In this document: one piece after another, positions 13,101-28,100 of the stretch
Numbering within the stretch: the stretch's first letter is position 1
Layout: the number at the start of each line of letters is the position of its first letter
NCBI GenBank assembly: GCA_018389105.1
Contig: JACATO010000611.1
Span: 496,001-560,000 of the forward strand
DNA length: 64,000 bases
Origin: Nautilus pompilius
Taxonomy: Eukaryota; Mollusca; Cephalopoda; Nautilida; Nautilidae
Reading direction: 5' to 3'
Translations under genes and position numbers: made by a program
The notes under the pieces: generated by a model
The model's input: only the letters and a program-made list of their open reading frames with translations
Databases searched by the model: none
What the model was told of the DNA's origin: nothing

Positions 13101-16100
13101 TTCTCAGATATAGCATTTTAAAGTATTCATCATTTTCTGGCACCAATATCTGTCTTTTTTATTTTTCAAATGGCTTCATATTTGGAATGCAGTTTGTTCA
13201 TACTATGACAGGAAAACTTTATGTTCTTAATTTTTGAACATTTGAAAATCACAAATTTGACATATTCACATACTATCAAAATAATACAATGCTTAAACAA
13301 TTAAAACAGGTGAAAACATGAAAAATCTTTATGACATTGCATCCAAAGAAGTGTTGTTTAGATGAAAAGCAAATGATCAGTTCTGATCAATAAGTTAGGA
13401 GAAAACTCTATGAAAATATTTTTGAAGATTCAATAAGCTTTCAAAGTTAGCATGACAACCATACAAACAAAAGGTTGTGAACTAACACATTTAGGGTTTA
13501 ATATCCAGTATATCATGCAACTTTTTTCTAAGTTGGTTTGAAATTCCATCAGTGCATCTGAGTATCATCTTCTAAGGAATGCACATGATCTTTGTAAGTC
13601 AGGGGTTAACTCTCTTTCAAGGATTGCTATTTGTTCTCTTTAAAGGTTGTGTGTGCTGGTGTAGTTTGGACTATAATGACTATATTTTACATACAAATAA
13701 TAGATGCAATAATTATACTCATTGAATGCGCATCATACTTAAAGCAGTTGAAATATAATGCTTTTATTTTAATGGTAATGCTAGATATTATACTAATGGT
13801 TTTTATACATACCACTTCAAAAGTTTATCACTTAGATTAGAAAGTTCTGGTGTGTAATTAGTGGAATTTTTGTGTTTGCGTTTTCTGAGTGAAGGTTTCA
13901 GTGTCAAGTGTATACTTGGATACTTTCAGCTGCACACATGCTTTTGTGTGATCAATTGTCACTGCTGTTCTTGTTGAGCGAGTTGGACTTCCGAACAAGG
14001 CTCTTTCAATGGCATTACATCCTGTAAAGATAAGTGGCCTGTTCTCTGTTGAGTCCTCCTCGTGATTGAGAGACGTTCGTCGAGCCGACAAGCGGTCCAG
14101 TCCACCCAACACCGGGGTCTCGAGGACCCAGGAGCTCGCCCTCAGGTCGGGCTGTCACTGCTGTGTGAAAGGCAGTCAACAAATTCCATATGGAAAAATG
14201 TGTTCACAAGGCATGAGGACCCTAAGGCAAGCAGCAAAGGCAAAATTTTAAAATTTTCTCTATAAATGAAGCCCCAGGATCTTTTTCATTAGTTTCAAGT
14301 TTAGATTGAAGACTTAAAAACTTTGATGACTACAAGACTGAGCCTCTTACATCTACAAGCTACATTTCAAATTGTTCAATGTTCATCCACTGAAATAGAC
14401 ATGTCTAGGCCATCCTCATTGAAATTTTTCAAGTTTAATAATGAATGGCATCATTTGTCTGAAATGTTGAGCATCTTGAAATTTCTCAGAAAATTCAAAT
14501 TCCAGGCTTTGCTTGAACATATCAATCCCATTGACATCAGTATTGCAATGTGATGATAGCTCTTTGAGATGAGGAAAATAGCAAATTTTCTTGGAACAAA
14601 TTAGAAATATGGGCTTCCACTGCCATGCAATGTCTGCATATGCATAGCATAGTACATTTCTTCTAGCAGGGTTTTTAACTTTCTGCAAATTGCAGCTGAG
14701 CAAGATACAAAAAAATTCACAATCCTCACCACAGCAATAACTTGTGAATTTGAAATTTTCACACAAAGGCTCCTCTGGTGAATGATACAATGACATTTGA
14801 CATTTGGATGGTCACTATACTATTCCAGAATCTGCACACATTCTCTATTTTTCTCCTCCATAGCAGGAGTGCAATCAGTGTTTACACAAAACTTTTTTAT
14901 GTCAACTCTCTTGTGTTCAAAATGTTTGATAAAAGGTTTCATAATTTTTTCAGCTTTTTTTGTTCTATGCAGCAGTTTCAAGCAACAAAGTTTATATTCC
15001 ATTTGATTCTGAAGTGTAGAATCCCACAATTATATCAAGATAAAGAATGTCAAAAATATCAATGATTCTATTCAGTGCTACACTCAAAACTTCGGTATTT
15101 CTTAACGCCACATTTTCCTGGTTTCTGAAAACTTCCTTCATTTCTCTCATCTTCTGCAGAACAGTACTTGCAAAGACTGTTATTTATTTATTTGAAACAA
15201 GATAGTCTTTATTTGGCAAATCATTGAACAAACACTCAGAGCTATAAATAAATGCTTCTTTTAAACTCTCTTCATCTGTAAAAGTCTTACCATTCATCCC
15301 ATTGCACAGTGCAATCTTGTAGCTTGTTTAGTAACTTGACTTTTGTTGGTTCTCAATTGTGTGAAAATACTGCTTTAATTTTTGAATATTGCCACTGTCA
15401 TTTTTTTTTTTTTTTTGAGAAAAATAAATGTGTATTTGAGGTACAGCATGCAACACTCATAGCAGAAGGCAAAAAAAGCACAATCCTCCTTGGGCACAAA
15501 TCCAACAGTTTAAAATGAATGAACATCTAATCTTGCTTTTTGGTGAGTCAGCATTTTGACACTTGTGCAGATTACCTTTGTCAGGTAGCAGGACAAACAG
15601 AGCAATGTATTATACGAACAGACATGACAGATGAGAACTGAAACAAGGAACACATACAAGACTTGGGTAGTAATTCTGAGCAGATTCTATTGACCTCTTG
15701 TATGGCCTTTATATATCTTGTGGACATTGCACTGGATCTCTGGTATTATATCAGTAACAGTGGTTTGTGGGTGTGTGATTTATTTGGCTTCTGGTCATCA
15801 GTTAACAAGAATCATCACTTGAGTTATTATGAAACTCTGTGGCATTTCAAAAAGTGATCCTGATTGACCAGGCATTCCGCATGCCATACAAAACCTGCCT
15901 GCTTGCCATTTTTGGCACATGTGCAACAGTTTTAGTGTAATTGATATGTTAGATCAGCTAATGGGTTGTATCAGTGCTTGTGGTCCTTTACCACTAATGG
16001 ACATTATATTAAACATCTTGCATTGTATTCATATTGTTTGTATAGCTGTTTCCAAACGTGCTTGCTTTCTTTTATCACACAGAAAAACCTGGAAAAGAGC

Positions 16101-19100
16101 AATGAAGTGCACAAAAGGTAATCATTAAACATTTTAGCTATTTTTATAAATAAACTTTATTGAGTTATGAAATCATTAGAGATTCAAGTTGTGTCACAAT
16201 GCACAATACTAATGCCAGGAACATTTCTCTAATAACATTTAATCTAAAATGGGTTATATACTGGATATGGGCACTTTATTAGAATCTATGTACCCTTTTA
16301 GACTTAGGCCTGCCTGAGCTGCAGATGCAAATTAGGTTGACCATATGATATGAAAGGTGATCTCTGCAAGACTATATATGACTTGGACAAACACAGTTGC
16401 AGTCAGTCTAATAGATATAGGGAAAGGAAAAGATTACAGCATTGAAAGAGATATGATAATGAGTGACTAAGACAGCTTCATTGGCAGGCTGATATAAGAC
16501 ATTTGAGTTTACCAGCAATAGCAAAAAGTGAAATAAGCCATACCATATCATGGCTATTATTCATGCAAAAGGTGGCCCAGCCCATTATTTGGTATAGATC
16601 CTAATAAAGTGTCCAGCCAGTTTACTTCAGTGTTATGCAGTGTTTGTTAGTTGCTTTTAAATAACAGAATAACTAATTAAAGTTATTTGAAACTTTAATG
16701 TTAATAATTATTTATTATCATTTGCTCTGAAAAAAGTTAAGATATTATCCAGTGGATACTACTGATTAATGTGGCATTATATGATTAGCTTTATACAAAT
16801 CTGGCTAAAGATATTGTATGGTGAAGAAGCTTAGTCAGAGAAATATATATAATATTTTTTTCCTTTTGACTTCCAAAGCCTGGCCTCATGCCTGTCAGTG
16901 TAGCACAACTACAGCAGTGTGCAAAAGTCTTGCATAAAAATTACGCCTTAGAAAATGGGTTCTTATTTTGTATAAATTAATAACTATTGTATGTTTTCTG
17001 TTTTAATTGAAAGGTATCGGCGTCTTTAAATGATTTATAACATTAGGATCCATTTTGTAATTGCACAGTCAAAATTTAAATGTTAATAAAATAATTTGCA
17101 TGAAATCAGCGTGTGCAAAAGTGTTGTGAATATAAATATGAAAAACTGTCATTTTCCACTATTCTGATTCATTTTTGTTTAATGTAGTGATGCCAAGAGC
17201 CCAATATTTGACCCCCAAACAGTGGTTCACAATTGTTTGCATGAAAGAAGATGGTGAAACAGAGTGGGTCATTGCAGATCGTATTGGTTGCAATCAGTCG
17301 ATGATATCTCGCACCCTGAAACGTTGGAAAGCCGATGGGAGCCTAATTTTGAAACACAAAGCCGGCAGACTGCGGAAAATAACAGCTCGACAGGATCGTC
17401 TGATCGCCCGTATGTCGAACTTGGACTGATTCCGCACTTCCACCAACATCCAGACCGCCTTGTCAATGCACCATGGGATCCAGTTGGTCTCGTGCACCAT
17501 CAGACAGCATTTGATCCGCATGGGACTGTTGAGGCGATCGGCACAGAAGAAGCCGTTCATCAGTCTGGACAATCGTCGAAAGCAACTGCAGTGGGCTCAC
17601 GACCATCTCCACTGGACTGTGGCCCAGTGGTCCTGAGTGTTGTTTTCCGATGAAAGCAAATTCGTGAGGATCCACTCGCTGGGTCAGGTGTATGTTCGGC
17701 AATTGGTGTCCGAGAAATACCATCCTAGTTGCACTCAACCGACTCTGCAAGCAGGGGGAGATTCAGCCATGGTTTGGGGCTGTTTTCATTCATCCGGTGT
17801 TGGTCTGTTGCATCATGTGGAGGGTTGAATGAATGCTCATGACTATGCTAAGATCGTCTCGGACATTATCGAACTATATATGTGTGACCACATGCCGATG
17901 GCCAGCTATCAGCAGGACAACACCCCCATCCACACAGCTTGGAGTGTCAAGGCCTTGATGGCAGAGTTGTGAATCCCCCTCCTCGACTGGCCGGCTCAAA
18001 GCCCGGATCTCAATCCATTAGAAAATATTTGGCACTCGATCAAACTCAGCGTTATTGCCAAAAAAATGAAAAATAAAACCAATTTGAAACGGAAAATCGA
18101 GGAAGCCTGGTCGGAGTTCAGTTGTGACAATTGTCAGCGTTTGGTAGCAAGCATGCCTCGTCGTTGTGAACAAGTTATAAGAATTTCGAATATTCTGCTC
18201 ATTATTGATAGATCTGATCACTTTCTGCATAATTGGAATTGAAGCTGAATTGATTAGATAGCTGTCTAGATTTTATGCAACACTTTTGCACAAGTTGATT
18301 TGATGCAAATGATTTTCTAAAAATTATAACTTTTCATACAATGAAACAATATGCTTGATATTATTGGAATAGGTGCACAACAGTAATATAGAAATACTTT
18401 AATGAACAAGATTTGATAACCACTGCTGTATATCACCATCATTGACAATCCTTTCTGAAATCAGCTGGTAAATAAATAGAGAAAATGGTCATTCAATTAA
18501 CCCATATATAAATTTTATGAGGCAGCTATTAATATTTTGTACAAAAGCTATACCAATTGTGGTTCATAGAGGCAGTGCCCAGTGAAGCTACAGTATGTGC
18601 CCCATCATGGGAAGTCATGACAAATGTGAATCGTGTTTGGAAGGTTGCTAGTACATGTTAAAAATATTTTAGACCAGTTAGGCCATTAGATCCCAAATTG
18701 AAAGTTGATCCATGTGAATGGATAAAGAAAATGTTGTAAGTAAACCTTAATAATTGTTCTATCTGATAACCAACAGTTTTGATCTGAAATTGGCATTAAT
18801 AGATTGCGACTGACTATCACAAGATACCCTCCTAAGACTTAGTTCTGAACAAATTTTTCATTCTCCTGTTGCAACTCTGATCTGCTGTATTGTCAACTTT
18901 TACTGAGAATACTATGACTATTAATATATTTATACATTATGATACTGTACCTAATGGTGATCATAACTGCCTGTTTATACATTCTTCTGGAGATGTTTTA
19001 TTGGGTGTTTCAATACTGTACCTGGTGATGATAGAGCGGTTACATCAGGTGTCTTAATACTGTTCCTAATGGTGATAAAGTTGTAGGGGGAGTTAACACA

Positions 19101-22100
19101 CACTACCTAAAATCTGACATCATTCTGAGAGCTGGAATCTGGTGGAGGGATAAACATTTAAGCATTTGGCAGCAGCTCAACTGGGTTTCTGAGAAACACT
19201 ACACAGCACAGATTTCTCCATGTTAAAATTATTTAACAAAAATTCTGCTTTATTTCTAATGCCAATGTATAGTAAAATAACATTTTTTATATAGGCATGT
19301 CATTGTTTTAATGAGTCAGTTTTGTACATTAATCAGTTTGTTAAATGTGATTGTTTTGAATAAACAAGCTTTACTTGTGAACAGAGTGAAAGAAGTTGAT
19401 AGTCTCAAATCAAAGCTTCAGTTAACGCTGGAAGAATTATCTAAAGTTCGACTTCTGCTGGATCAGGAGAAGCAGGAGCAAGAAGCAGTAGTGATGAAGC
19501 TTGAGAAGACAGAACAGCTAGCAGAAGAAAAGAAATTTGAAGCTAAAACTGAGAAAGAAACACTGCAAAATAAGGTAAAGAAAAATTGGCATTTTAACAT
19601 GTTTAAGCAGTGCATGGTCACATGTTATATGTTTTTCAGCAGTTTACAAGCATTTACATAATTGTAACATTAAGAAATATATAGTCTTAATTGATAGAAA
19701 AGCAAAACAAAGACAAATATAAATACAGTATAACCATTAATTAAAAATAGGCAACAGGAGAGAAACCAATCACCCTGAAGTTTTTTTTTTTTATTAACAA
19801 AATGCAAATAAAGGGGAACAGACAATAAAATTGAATTGTATTTGGGTTTAATTTAAAAAGGTTGTAAATGACTCTCTGAAGACATTTTCTAAGTTTGTAA
19901 ATTAAAATGAGTTGGATGTACTATAATTTTGATATTAGAAAGAAGAAAACATTACTGTAATACCTTAAGTATTTATCAAATCCACATTTTTGTTAAGTTT
20001 TTATGGTTTTTTTTACCAAAAAATGTCTATATATGTTCTTTTTTATTTTAGTTACCAGGAGAAAGGCCCCCCCTCGATATGGTTTTTCTGCCATTGTTAA
20101 CTACATTCATCAGTAATTTATTCCACTCATTAACAACTATATTACTAAAAAAAGTGTCAGAATCTTAGCTAACTTGTATTTTTCCTCTTAGGTAGCTGAA
20201 AACATTTCTCCTGTCTACCTGCTTAAACCTCTAGATTATTTTTTAAATATCCATTAGGTGTCCTCTTAAACATTTAAAATTCAAACATTGCAGATCTAAT
20301 ATCTTAATTATTCAGTGCCAAACGATTAAGACTGGGAAACATTCTAGTAAATCTATATTCTTTTTCAAATAAGAACTCTACCCCTGTACACCATATTTAA
20401 ATATAACTGTTTACATATTATGTTGTGTTATATATATATATATATTGTGTTGTTGACATGTTCCTGTAAATGTCAGGTCTGCTTCACTGCTTATGATTTA
20501 CAGACTTTTTTGACCATCATAGATTCTGCTGCTGTTCTACTTGAAACATGTCTACTTTACTTCTGTTTCTGGAATTTTTCAGTTGTTGCTCTGTTTCACT
20601 TCCAATTTTTAAAGGTTTTTTGTTAATAGCTTTCTCTTCATTTCAGCTGTTTTCAAGATGCAAAACTTTGGTTTTGTGCACATCCATCCATATTTTTTTT
20701 AAAAAAAGTATCTTGCTCTCTTTATTAAGTGTGCTTAGATTCTAGCAGCAATGTGTCATCACCACGGTGAAGGTGAATGAAAATCACTGAAATAGAAATT
20801 CTTCAGTATCATATAGTAGCACTAAGATAAACACTAATTATTTGAATGAAATATTTATTTGAAAAACTAAGTTAACTAAATTATCATTAGCATGTGTGCA
20901 AAAGCAAATTAAAAAAGAATAAATAGATATATGTTGATGAATTTTAATAAGAATTTTATGAATGATTGCTTCATTTATTGTAATTCAAATGAATCATAAG
21001 GTATTTGTGTACTGTATATTGAACATTTTATTTTTAGTTTTCATTGTTATTCTTAAATTTTACTATTTAAACTAATATTTAAATACATTTTTACAACTAG
21101 TTTTAAAATAAATGAATTTTATTGCTTTTTCCTGCCTTTTCATTCCCAAGTTTCTGATATAAATACAAAGCCTATTCATAAGTATTCATGGAAACTAAAA
21201 ATGAATCATTTCTAATGTTTTGTAGGGATGCTATCTATGCTGGGTAAAAGCACTATAACCTGAGTGAATGTTGAATAAGGACACTGATGGGAAAAAATTG
21301 AAAGAATGTGTATGTATATGTAAGCATGTGGGAGAGAGAGAAAATGGGTAACAGTGCTGCTGGATTTTGAGAGTTGTCTGTAAAAACACCTCTATTTACC
21401 CACTTTTGTTTTAATATTTGATATCTAGGTAAACTCTCTAGAGAACAAAATGAAGTTGTTAAAAGATGAGCTTTTCGATGCACAGGAGGAAATTAGAACA
21501 TTGCAGGAAACTTATGCAAAGGTAAGATTGTATGGTACAGAATTAGACAAGCATTGACCGCAAGGTAGTGATGATGAGTCAATTGTTTTCAAAATGTGGG
21601 ATAATTCAGCTTTTATTCATATTATCATTTTTTGCATCTGTCAGTAATGTTGTCACATTTGCACACACAAGTCTGATATTTTTTTAATAGGTTTAGCATA
21701 TCTTGGTATTTCTTAGTTGAAAAAGGAAAAAAAATATTAGACAATAGGCAGCAGCACTGTTTCTTTAATTAATAATCATCTTTGTGATTTGTGTTAGAAC
21801 AGTGTTTTTTGCTGGCTCTTTATTCTTAAATCATCATTTTGATAATGTGCATAGAGAGCTATTTAGCATGCTATGTCTTTGATGTTTGGTGCTAATGAAG
21901 TGCAGAAAGTTAGCACGTCATTTTCAAAATCAGTTTGTGAAGTGGATTTCTGTAACATTTGTGTCTAATACAAAACCAAGTTGGGAAGTAAAGCAAAGAG
22001 CATGAGATATGGATATATCAATGTGGTTTTCACATTAATGTCACAGTTATTAATGTTTTAAAATTTAGAAAAGGAAATGCAGATATACAAGCAGATCCAC

Positions 22101-25100
22101 AAGCTTTTGCAGTTGTGAGTAAATAAAAAATCAAAGAATACAATACAATTTGTAATGTTTATATATAAAATAGCCAATTATTGTGTCAGAAAGTGTGACA
22201 ACCAGCATGAATGAAATGGTTAGGTTTTTGATTATTTATCATTATGCAGTAGTACTAGCATAGTGTCAGGTGGTCATGTCCATAGTGCACCTGCCCACTA
22301 TGGTTGAGGATCTGGGTTCAAATCTTCTCGGGATCTGACTTGGTTTGGTAACTTCCCACAGCTCTTCTGCACCATTCTGGCTCAGGAGTTCAAGTACAAT
22401 CTCCACAGTATCGGGCATAACTCAGACCTATGCCCTATGCCTCCTGTTCCACAGTCTTAAACATTTGAACCCATGTTGAGTCAACCACAGAGGACAGAGT
22501 TTTGGTGGATGAATAAGTTCCAACCATTTTCGCTTAAATCATTCAGCAGGTGCTACTGTTGCATTGAGAGAAATAGTAACCATGATAATGATGAGTACTC
22601 CCATTAGCATACAAGTAAGGTAACTCTTGTTTCCAAAGAAAAAAATGTTAAGTTTTGTGCACTAATTTCTACTACAAGTTTTTAACTAGTGCAAATCGTA
22701 TGATTTGAGGTTTGATTTTTTCCCGCATCTAAAAAAAAAAATAAAGGTTTCTAGTAGAAACTTTCTGCAGTAGGTATGCAGCTAACCTTCACACCTTGTT
22801 CTCCTAGACTTGATTTAGGAATATGGCTGGCCAAGAAAAGGTAACCATGTTAAAAAGTTTGCTTACTCTTCAGTGGTGAATGTGATTTTCTGCACAGTGT
22901 TTGAAAGTCTATCAGAAACTGCACAAAGCTTTGCTAAATGAATTGTTTGGTTTCAGTGTCCCAGAACTTTAAAATTACCTCTGATTATTTTACTGGCGTG
23001 ATTTATTAATTTAGATTTATGGCCATGTAATAAACTAATTGTTTATATAGTGAGATTAATAAAATAGCAGTAGCTCATTTTTAAGGAAACTAGAGATGTG
23101 TTTTTAGTGGAAAATAAATGTATGTAGAGATAGCTTTATCATTTTTTTCTTTGGTTTACAGGACATGGAAACTGCAGAAAAAGAGAAGAATGTTAAAGGA
23201 ATCAGATTAAATCTGGAAATACAAGATATAGAAAAGAAGAAATCCAAACTAGAATGGAAAATGGCAGCTGAGATGAAGGAGATTGGCCAAGAAAACAGGG
23301 AACTCAAAGACAAACTAAGTGAAACAGTGCAGGCAAAGAAGAACATAGAGCAGAAGCTTGTCATGACTTTGGAGCTCATGGAAAAACTGAAGCAAGAAAA
23401 GAATTATACAGACAACAGGCAGGTTGACTTTATGATGGAGCAAAAGCCTGGTATTGAAGATGAGGATGGAGAGCCAGGGATACAGCTGCAAACTGGCACA
23501 GGCAGAAAGAATTTGGTAGTGGTTAGAGATTTTCTGTTATTTATCACCAAGCATTTTCTTGTATTTTTGTTTTAATAAAATAGATTTTGTTAGGTTAACC
23601 TGAGAAAATAAATAGTAAGAATCACTTTATGTTATGTTGTTACAAATACTGCTCTTAAAGAATGAAGGTAAATAAATAACAAAACAAGGTGGTCTTCTTT
23701 GACCCATATAGCACCTCAGCTTAGAAACAAGCATCTTATGTTACTTTAGAAATCTCCTACAAAGGCTGCCCCTGTTTATTTTTAGGTGTGACAAAAGATG
23801 TTAGAGGATTCTCATAATAATAAATGGATTACCCACAACAACAACTAAGCAGTATTCTAAACAATTAACAGTTTTAAATTAGTCCGCCATATGCTACTAA
23901 TGGCTTTATGTAAATGGAAATACTACTAGGAAATGTACTTATGTGCAATAACACACTGTACGATATTTGTGTTCATTGTCTGTACAGTATGTATGCATGT
24001 ATTTATACAATCTAGAAGTAATAATAATAATACATTTTTTTCTTTTTGAAAAACTAGCATAATTTGCCAAACCTAACTTATTATATCAACCTAGATAGTA
24101 ATGCATAAAAATAAAAACAAAATCACTTTTGATTGAGAGTTAATTATCATTTATCATCCAAACCACCTATTTTAATGAGAATAGTTTAATTATTTTGTTG
24201 TTGCTTAAAAAGATACATTAACATCCATATTACTTCCATGTAGGCCTCAGCTAAAATATTTTTAATACCTCATATACCAATAAGAACTATGACTTTTATC
24301 ATTGTAGTGTTTTTTTAGGTGAAGATGGATTGACAAATTTAATCTAAAATTTCTGCTTGTGACTTTTACTTTTTGTTTCTAATGTACATTATGTATGTTT
24401 AGTATCTTTATGTGAAATATATATTATGTAGGTGCCAATGTTTGTTCTGTAATACAGTGCCTACAATGGCTGTATAATATTGCACACACACCCACTTATT
24501 TTGCTAGTAATGTACCTGTTACATTAGTATACAGTATGCACAGGTGAGCAGTCTATATGCATATGGCAGTACTAAAAGTGAAGGAAGAGAAATGCCATTT
24601 TTATGGTAACTATTTCACATATCTTCCATCTCTGTGATCAATCCTGATGGTGGAAGTGTACATCTACTCACTTATTTTACTAGTTGTATACATGCATGGA
24701 TAATCTATATACATACATATGAAATAACAGAGTACAAGGGGGCCCCCTATTGTGGCCATCTGTTTTTCGTTGGCTTGACTATTATTCTAAGCATTATCCT
24801 TGCGGAACTGAGGGGGCACAATGTTTCACTTGAACTGTAAATCAACGGGATTCTGCTAATTGTCAATTATATCTGTTTGCTAAACATCTATAAATACAGC
24901 ATTGTTTTCTATGTAGCATATTCTGCTGTTCTGTCATTGGACTGCGATGCTGTGGTCTGTATGTTGTTCCTGTTCTTTTTGAACAAAAGATCACTAATTA
25001 ATGTTGCATCATTTTAGTTGATCATATTATTTAGGCTTTTTCATCAAGATACACAATCATAAACTTTTCAGTGGATGATGCACATCTGTTTCCAAAATTC

Positions 25101-28100
25101 TTATTAGAATCTTAATATTGTATTTTCTTAAAGCACTAATTTTGTTTTATAACAAGGTCTAGTGCAATTTATTTTACACTTTCATGTCTTCTTTAAGCTC
25201 TTGTATATAATTTTGTACTGAAACTTTACATCTGAAATAATCTGTGCTTTACAGTTAGATGGTGAGATGACAAGGGACAAGCAGATCAGGGATACATGTG
25301 AAGGTAAACGTTTTTGACCCTCTAGTAGTTTTAGTTTACAAATATTGTACTTACTTCAGAATATCCATCTGTTACCCCTAGTTTTGTTTAGAATATGAAC
25401 ATAACAAGGTCACTTTCCTTCTGTGTGATAAACTGAATAGAATGTGGAAAACAATTTAATTGGTTATACCTCATTTCTGCAATAGCTCAAAGTGTTTTTG
25501 TCTCAGGTGAATCTTATGCAATAAATACAAAATAAAGGATCATTATCATTATCTGGTGAATAAAGTAAAACAAAACAATGTCCCAGTTCATTGGCTAGAC
25601 ATCAGATATGGATAAGTTTTACAGAAGTTGAAGTGGAAAATAGTTTTGAGCATCTATTTTGTTTTGTTCTATTTTATTTAATCGCTGGTGTTAGATATGT
25701 TGTGTTGTTAGACTTAAAGAAAGGAAGAAAAAAGTTATATTTGTTTTCAATATGACTTTACTGTTTAATTAGACTGCTTATTATATATATACTGCACCTT
25801 GCTAAAGGTCATTTGATAATGCCAGCCTTAGAGAAAATGTGTTAATTCGGAGAGGTTAAAAATCAAGTGGGATTTAACTCTAAAAACATATTCAGTTAAA
25901 TAGGAAATTAAAAAAATTCTTTGGTGGGAACTGACTTAATAAGTATAGAGAAAGATTTAAGAGTAATTGCCAGTTTAAGTCATAATTATCAATAAGATAT
26001 ATGTGAAAACCAATATATTTTAGCTGGTAATAAAATTAACAGAATTGGTGTCATGGCTGAGCAAAGTAACAAATAGTTGGAGAAATACACATGCTACATC
26101 ACTGCTGCTGCTGCTCCCTCTCTGGTGCAATCCTTTCATGTTTCTCCTTTACATTGGATATGTAGAGCACTTAAGTACTGAGAGTTTAGTAGCATCGTAT
26201 TCTCTAAGCTGTTCGCATAAGTCTGGGTTTGTTTTCATGACTAAAAATCCTGCTCAGTGATTACATATACTTGTATTCAGTACATGGAATGAAAGTATCA
26301 TTCAGGGTTAACCCTGCCTCTCCACAGTAATAGTTCCCAATCTACACTATTATGATACAGAGCAGCACACACTTTATTGTAATTCTTGTTTTGTCCTTTT
26401 TCAGTCATACTGCCAAGTTTATCCAACTTGCTTATTTTCTTAGTGTTCAACTTTATCACATTTGTTGCAAGTTTAATTCTTGGTTTGGTGTAGTCCAGTC
26501 CTATGAACCAGGTAACCATGTTGACTGCATTGTTTATTTAATGCTATTCTTCTTGGCTTGCTTATTGCTTGGGTTTTGCATCTTCATGGGCTTTAGTATT
26601 GGACACTACATACCTTTGGTGAGGTGTCTGGATTATTTGATAATGGCTCCAAGTCAAAGAAAATTATCCTGGAAGATGCTTTTGCTGTAGTGGGTCTTGT
26701 GACAGTCCAAAAATTTCACTACTACAATTGAAGTATGTTTACATGTCTTTGATAAGTTCTGCTGCTCTAAAAATTTTGACAGCTTTTCTAATATCCCAGT
26801 CTTCCTCACACAAGAGCCTCTCCCTAGTACCAATGTCATGGATAATGCACACAGCCCTGTCACAGATTAGAAATTCTCCAGCTGTTTGAATTCACATGAT
26901 TTTACTAGCATTTTGAGAGGTTTAGTTATTTCATCAGTTGACCAAAGCAAGACATTTTCAGATTTTTTCTTGCTGAGTAGTAATCTTAAAATTTTGCTGT
27001 AATGGCTTTCATGATCATACTTTGTGCCACAGGTGTGAGTAAAATGAAATGTGTTATCAAACTTTAACTGTAGTTTGAACTGTTTTCAATTCTCTGAGAT
27101 TCTGACAGCAAACACTAACCTATTTGGTGGCTTGAAGAGTAATACTATAGCACAGTGTAGCCAATCTTCAAACACTTGGAAGATGTTATTAGTTTAGTAA
27201 CTCAATGACCAGCTCTTACCTAGCGTGAACATGCAGTTAAAATACCTTGCAACTCTCTTCACAATGAAAGCTTAAGCAAAATCATTATATTCAGTCCTCA
27301 TATAGTTCATTTTTAATCTACACTATGTTATCACCTGGATGGCTGAATAAATAACAAATAGTTGGAGAAATACACACTCATTTATCCATGCTACATCACC
27401 ACTGATCTTATGTTGCTTTGCTAGTGCTCTTTCTCTTACCATTTCTACCTGGTACTTCTGTTTACTTGCAACCACAGTACAGAGAAACCTAACAAATCAG
27501 CACACACCAAACATTAATGTTCTAACTAATATTAGCCAGTATCTCTACAATTGGTTCCTTCATAAATAATATATTTGTCTTCTCCAGGAACTAGTATTTA
27601 GCAATATTCTTTCTTATTTAGTGATCCTCACAATTGTGGTTTAAATGGAATTTTGATTCCCTGTATTAATTGCTATTTGTTTTATGGATAGTTTAAAATT
27701 TTGTTTTTTTTTTTTAAAAAAAGAATGAAAAATTAACTGTTATGGAAAGTATATAACACTGAAAGGAATTACTGAATGTATTAAAATTGGGTGTTTTTTG
27801 ATTTATGGATGGAAGAGTAAGAAATATTCATAAAATGATGCAAGAGAGGAAGTACATGGGTAATGCATTGAACACTAAATACTAAAGTTTTTTCTGTTTT
27901 TAGATAAAAGAACCAACCATAAGGAAGAGTCAGTGAAGAAGATGTTCATGGAGCAGAAGGAAAATCTGAGGTTACAAGTAGAAAGTGAGGAATTATTGGC
28001 TACCCAAGCAGAATATGACATGATTCAGCTAAGAAAAGAAAAGGAGAAGCTAGAAAATTCACATTGTCAATTTCAAAGAGAACAGAGTCAGATGAAAAAT

